Part shown: positions 60,597-64,000 of the stretch, piece after piece
How positions within the stretch are numbered: the stretch's first letter is position 1
How the letters are laid out: each line of letters begins with the position of its first letter
NCBI RefSeq assembly: GCF_035593265.1
Contig: NZ_CP141614.1
Location: 2,046,001 to 2,110,000 of the forward strand
DNA from: Limnochorda sp. LNt
GTDB taxonomy: Bacteria; Bacillota; Limnochordia; Limnochordales; Geochordaceae
Direction of reading: 5' to 3'
Length of the DNA: 64,000 nt
Position numbers and translations under genes: made by a program
Notes under the pieces: generated by a model
The model's input: the letters and a program-made list of their open reading frames with translations, nothing else
What the model was told of the DNA's origin: nothing
Databases searched by the model: none

Positions 60597-60841
60597 GATA
60601 TCACCTGGATACCGGCCGACCTGGCCCCGAAATACGGGTGCATTGCTTTTCAAGACGCTCTCTCGCCCGCCGACGACGAGGTCATCCTCGTCGGCATCAG
60701 CACCTTTCGCGACCCAGTCCATCATGACGAAGTGATGGCCCGGGTGGACGAAGACGAGCGGATTGTCATGCTCTATCGGCAGCTGACCCAGCTCATCGAC
60801 GTCTCAAGAGTGGTTCGCGGGGAGTTCGACCGCACGGTCTG
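60597..60841 (+). pseudogene. C-terminal fragment of an unrecognised protein
   Basis: After a TGA the frame reads DDITWIPADLAPKYGCIAFQ, then DEVILVGISTFRDPVHHDEV, then MARVDEDERIVMLYRQLTQL, then IDVSRVVRGEFDRTV and stop. Composition is natural and acidic. A dimeric alpha-beta-barrel-like domain of the DUF1428 kind is possible (FRDxxHHDEVMAKV), but I am not certain. There is no start or ribosome site, so this is a remnant, ending about 110 bp before the convergent helicase gene. Confidence 0.4.
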
Positions 60842-60948
60842 ATCCGGTCAGGCTTCCTGACGCCGTCCACGAAGCGAGCCCGCATCTCGTCCGGACTACA
60901 TGGGCCTTGGTCAGCCCAGCACCAGGACAGCTACGCCGGGGGTGGCAG

Positions 60949-63651
60949 CTACAGGTCCTCGGAGTGCCGGCACTCCGGATAGTGGCTGCAGGAAAGGAAG
61001 GCCCCATTCTTCCCCCAGCGGGCCCTGAGCCGCCCCGAGCCGCAGGTGGGACACTCCAGCTCCAGGGCGTCGACGACCGCTTGGACGACCGGCCTCGGCA
61101 GATTGACCGTCCCCTTGCAGCGAGGGCTGGTGCAGCCGAAAAAGGGCCCGTAGCGGCCGAAGACGAGCCGAGTGGGCCGCCCGCACGTGGGGCACGGCGG
61201 CGGTGACCCCCGCGCCTCCAGCATCGCTTGCAGCCGCTGGCGCTTGGCCCGGAGGGCGTCCCGCCGCTCGCTTCGCTCGACCACAGTGACGGCCCCCGTC
61301 ACCTCCGCCAGGCGCTGCACCACCGGCGGATCGCCGAATCGCATCATCCACTCCGTCGAGCGGCTGTGGGAGAGGATGTTGAGACTCCCGAACCAGGCCA
61401 CCCGCCCATCGATCACGGCCAGCTTCTCGTGCAGGTTGGAGCGCGGGACGATGTGCACGCCGATGCGGGCCAGCTCCTGGTGCAAGCCAACGCCGTCGCC
61501 CTCCGCGCCGCGCTCGAACCGGGTCACCACGGCGACCTGGACCCCCCGCTCCACGGCCGCCCGCAGATGGGGGACGAGCTGGGCGAGGCGATTGACGTGG
61601 ATGTAGGGGCTGAAGATGACGACCTGGTGGCGGGCAGCCGCCAGGTCCTGGCGAAAGGCGGAGAAGAAGGCCGTCTCGTTGTAGAGAACAGGCTCGGCGC
61701 CTGACGGTAGTGGCGTGCCGTCCCGGTGGACGACGCCCGCCAGCGCCATCACGTCGGGGTCGTCGTGCCGGGCCAGGACGGCTCGGGCATCGAGCCAGCG
61801 GCCGTGGTGGCCGAGGTAGCCCAGCAGGTCGATCAACGAGTGACCCGCCGTCAGGCGCCCCAAGTGCGCGGTGTGGGCCACCACCACCAGTTTGCCCCTG
61901 GCGCGGGAGCAGGCCACGTTAAGCAGGCGGGTCGCCGGTGAGACGTGCCCTCCCTTGAGCATCCGGCCGATGGCGTGGGGCGGCCCATCGACCAGGTCGA
62001 GGATGATGACATCCTGCTGGTCGCCCTGAAACCGGTGGACGGTCGCGATCCGCACGCGGTCGGATGCAAGGCCGTAGTGCTCGGCCAGGGTTTGCAGCAG
62101 CCGCACCTGGGCCCGGTACGGTGTGACGAGGCCGACGGTGAGGGCAGGGTGGCTCCCTGCCGCCAGGGCCGCGAGTCGCACGGCTACCACGGCGCTGTAG
62201 AGGTTGTAGCGGGAGCGGGACATGTCCTTGGCGCACCAGGGGTTGGCGTCGGAGGTGTCGCAGAGGACCAGGGGATGGCCGGGCTCGGGAGGGGCATGAA
62301 GCCCGCGCCTCACGTGGTCGCTGCCTGCGTCGACCTCATGGTGCAGCTTGTTCCCATCCCGCTCGTAGACCAGCACGTTGACCAAGTCACCGATGTCGGG
62401 ATGCATGCGGTACTGCCGGGACAGTTTGGCGAGGCGTTTGTCCTCCTCGCGTATCCGATGATCCGAGTCGAGGATGCCCGCCGCCTCGAAGACGTCTCGG
62501 GTTAGCCACCTGGCGGCTCGAGGGTAGCGCTTCTCATCCTCACCCATGGCGATGGGCGGGAGCTGCCGAAAGTCGCCGGCCACCACCACCCGACGCTTCG
62601 CCACCAGAGCTGCCAGCCATACGTACGGCACCGGTATGATGCTGGCCTCGTCCACGACCACGGTGTCGTACGGCTCCGCGAGGAGCTCATCCATGATGGA
62701 GAGCCGTGCCAGGGTCGTGGCCACCACCCGGGCTTCCCTGAGGATGACCCGGGCGAGGGCGGCGATGGCCGCGTCGATCTCGGCCAGCCGCCGCTGAGCG
62801 GACTGCAGCGCCTCGGTGGTCTCGCGCTGGCGCCGGCGCAGTTCGGCCTCGTCCGCCGTGACGCCGAGGCGCTCTCGACGGGCCAGCGCCGCCCGGTAGG
62901 CCGCCTCGGCCTGACGCAGAGCTGCCACTGCCACGTCCGCCTCTTGCTCCCGGACGACCGCCCGCTGGGCAGATGCCAGGCCCGCCTGCTCCGCCTCGGC
63001 GAGCTTCTGCCGGATGGTGGCGGGATGCATGCCCGTCAGGGCTCGGCGCAGCCAGCCCATGGCTTCGGCCTCTTGGAGACGGGCGCGCAACGCCGTTATC
63101 TGCGCGTGTGCGGCGGCTGCCTCCGAACGGGCCGCCTCCAGGGCCTGCTGTGCTTGAGTGTGAGCGTCACGTGCAGCCCGCAGGGCTGCATCGGCCTGGC
63201 GCACCCCTTCGAGCGCGCCCAGGGCCGCCTCGATGTCCTGAAGACGGCGCTCCAGGTCCTCCTTGCGGCGCTCTGCCGCTTGCCGCTCCGCCTGCAGACT
63301 GGCCGACCGGCGCTCCACGATGGCGTCCAGGGTGTTTTGTTGCACAAGCTCGGAACGGCGCTGGGGAGTGCCGACCCGCACGGCCGCACCCTGCTCGCGG
63401 GCGTCGGGCGACAACTGCTCGGCCACCGGCTCGAAGGCCACATCCACGGCGGCGTTGGTGTGCGACGCGATAAGTACTCGCTCCCCCGCGGCGACGAGCT
63501 CCTCGACCAACCGGGCCAGGGTGCTGGTCTTGCCGGTGCCGGGCGGGCCCCAGATAAAGGCGACCTCCTGGCCGAGGGCCTTTCGGATGGACGCCTGCTG
63601 CTCGGGATTGAGCGGTCGCTCGGCGCCCACACCCCCTGCGCCAGCCGACAC
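60949..63651 (-). CDS. SF1 helicase with PLD-nuclease motif and two topoisomerase-type zinc fingers
   Basis: This 900-residue protein starts at GTG 63651; the frame is closed by a TGA near 63745 and no better start exists. It has a Q-motif-like LNPEQQASIRKAL and Walker A GPPGTGKT at 35-42, then an Ala/Glu/Arg coiled coil at about 100-300. DTVVVDEASIIPVPYVWLAA (DEAS) lies near 330, with AGDFRQLPPIA, RQYRMHPDIGDLVNVLVYER, TVHRFQGDQQDVIILDLVDG and LLNVACSRARGK after it: a UPF1/DNA2-like (COG1112) helicase. PLD-like SPYIHVNRLAQLVPHLRAAV and NLHEKLAVIDG (HxK-x4-D, about 738) follow, then CPTCG...CTSPRC and CPTCG...CSHYPEC. The helicase-plus-PLD pairing matches that described for type II Mokosh antiphage protein MkoC. 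Confidence 0.9.
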   Translation of the reverse strand: MSAGAGGVGAERPLNPEQQASIRKALGQEVAFIWGPPGTGKTSTLARLVEELVAAGERVLIASHTNAAVDVAFEPVAEQLSPDAREQGAAVRVGTPQRRSELVQQNTLDAIVERRSASLQAERQAAERRKEDLERRLQDIEAALGALEGVRQADAALRAARDAHTQAQQALEAARSEAAAAHAQITALRARLQEAEAMGWLRRALTGMHPATIRQKLAEAEQAGLASAQRAVVREQEADVAVAALRQAEAAYRAALARRERLGVTADEAELRRRQRETTEALQSAQRRLAEIDAAIAALARVILREARVVATTLARLSIMDELLAEPYDTVVVDEASIIPVPYVWLAALVAKRRVVVAGDFRQLPPIAMGEDEKRYPRAARWLTRDVFEAAGILDSDHRIREEDKRLAKLSRQYRMHPDIGDLVNVLVYERDGNKLHHEVDAGSDHVRRGLHAPPEPGHPLVLCDTSDANPWCAKDMSRSRYNLYSAVVAVRLAALAAGSHPALTVGLVTPYRAQVRLLQTLAEHYGLASDRVRIATVHRFQGDQQDVIILDLVDGPPHAIGRMLKGGHVSPATRLLNVACSRARGKLVVVAHTAHLGRLTAGHSLIDLLGYLGHHGRWLDARAVLARHDDPDVMALAGVVHRDGTPLPSGAEPVLYNETAFFSAFRQDLAAARHQVVIFSPYIHVNRLAQLVPHLRAAVERGVQVAVVTRFERGAEGDGVGLHQELARIGVHIVPRSNLHEKLAVIDGRVAWFGSLNILSHSRSTEWMMRFGDPPVVQRLAEVTGAVTVVERSERRDALRAKRQRLQAMLEARGSPPPCPTCGRPTRLVFGRYGPFFGCTSPRCKGTVNLPRPVVQAVVDALELECPTCGSGRLRARWGKNGAFLSCSHYPECRHSEDL

Positions 63652-64000
63652 TCCAGGCGACGATGCGGCCGCAGGCTGGGATGGCCGGAGCGGTCGACGC
63701 GCCCGAGGCGGCGGCGAGGCCGATGGATCGTCCTGCCATCTCGCTCACCCAGCCGCTCCGGGGACGCTCGGCGCCTGCGCTCGGGCGGGGGTGGCGGGTC
63801 GGTCGTCCTACAATAGCTGGATTGACTGCGCCCACCCCCCACCGGCCCCTACCCCGCCATGGCGGCGGGTCCGGCGGTCGACGTCGCTGGCCAGTTGGCG
63901 TAGCGACGCCAGGTACGCCGTTGTGGGCGGAGCCTTTCAAGCCCCGACAGGAAGTGGACGACCATCGAGAATGGGGACCGATGCGTGGCGAGAAATCCAC
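63652..64000. other. Window-edge stretch, no gene assigned
   Basis: The 350 bp upstream of the helicase gene contain no frame with a start and natural composition. Two minus-strand pieces (MVVHFLSGLERLRPQRRTWR and ASLRQLASDVDRRTRRHGG) look weakly protein-like but end quickly. The helicase promoter should lie here, but no clear boxes were found. Confidence 0.35.

Overview
The window looks like a chromosomal stretch of a high-GC, probably thermophilic or soil/sediment Bacillota (Limnochordia/Symbiobacteria-like). This is inference only: it rests on the very high GC of most genes, strong AGGAGG-type ribosome sites, a flagellin of the Bacillota type, and many maltose-type sugar ABC operons. No rRNA, tRNA or CRISPR array was seen. 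The dominant theme is an accessory region in turnover: intact operons are separated by nested insertion sequences and by many recognisable but broken genes.

Layout. (1) 1-3.5 kb, minus strand: a four-gene run (two unknown proteins, a GmrSD-like DUF262/HNH protein, a NERD-domain protein) that reads like a defence cassette. (2) 3.5-15.0 kb, minus strand: a Wzx/Wzy-type surface polysaccharide locus of lower GC (glf, flippase, glycosyltransferases, polymerase, nucleotide-sugar dehydrogenase and epimerase, initiating phosphoglycosyltransferase). (3) 15.0-17.1 kb: a gene graveyard. (4) 17.2-18.5 kb: a membrane protein combining a PD-(D/E)XK-like motif and a glycine zipper. (5) 18.7-24.6 kb: a flagellin gene truncated next to an IS1634-family element, which is itself split by an IS110-family element, followed by an intact IS1182-family element. 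(6) 24.7-26.1 kb: relics of a xylulokinase and a ROK regulator. (7) 26.3-33.0 kb: a complete sugar-uptake operon (ROK repressor, Gfo/Idh dehydrogenase, binding protein, two permeases, FAD oxidoreductase). (8) 33.2-34.9 kb: an intact ISL3 element next to an ADP-ribosylglycohydrolase stub. (9) 35.3-37.5 kb: a YgiT zinc-finger/HTH/Panacea antitoxin-like gene with a short toxin-like ORF, then small genes and relics. (10) 37.6-42.5 kb: an SsuABC/TauABC-type ABC transporter and an SLC13-type anion transporter with two matching inverted-repeat sites. (11) 42.5-48.7 kb: a NagD-Nudix fusion, two small unknown genes, COG4315 relics and a second IS1634 relic. (12) 48.8-52.3 kb: a decayed helicase, toxin-antitoxin relics, a nitroreductase and a P-type ATPase relic. 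(13) 52.4-59.8 kb: a second sugar/polyol operon driven by a near-consensus promoter. (14) 60.9-63.7 kb: an intact 900-residue SF1 helicase with a PLD nuclease motif and two zinc fingers.

How it fits together. The helicase-PLD-zinc-finger protein occurs three times (intact, truncated with a stop codon, deep relic). Its domain pairing matches that described for the type II Mokosh antiphage protein. Together with the GmrSD/NERD run, the Panacea locus and the nuclease/glycine-zipper protein, it marks this as a defence-rich, recombination-prone region. The two ABC sugar operons share one architecture, including a GC-rich hairpin directly after each binding-protein gene. Sugar specificities are not deducible from sequence alone. 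Several catabolic genes (xylulokinase, tagatose-bisphosphate aldolase-like, P-type ATPase, radical SAM) survive only as fragments.
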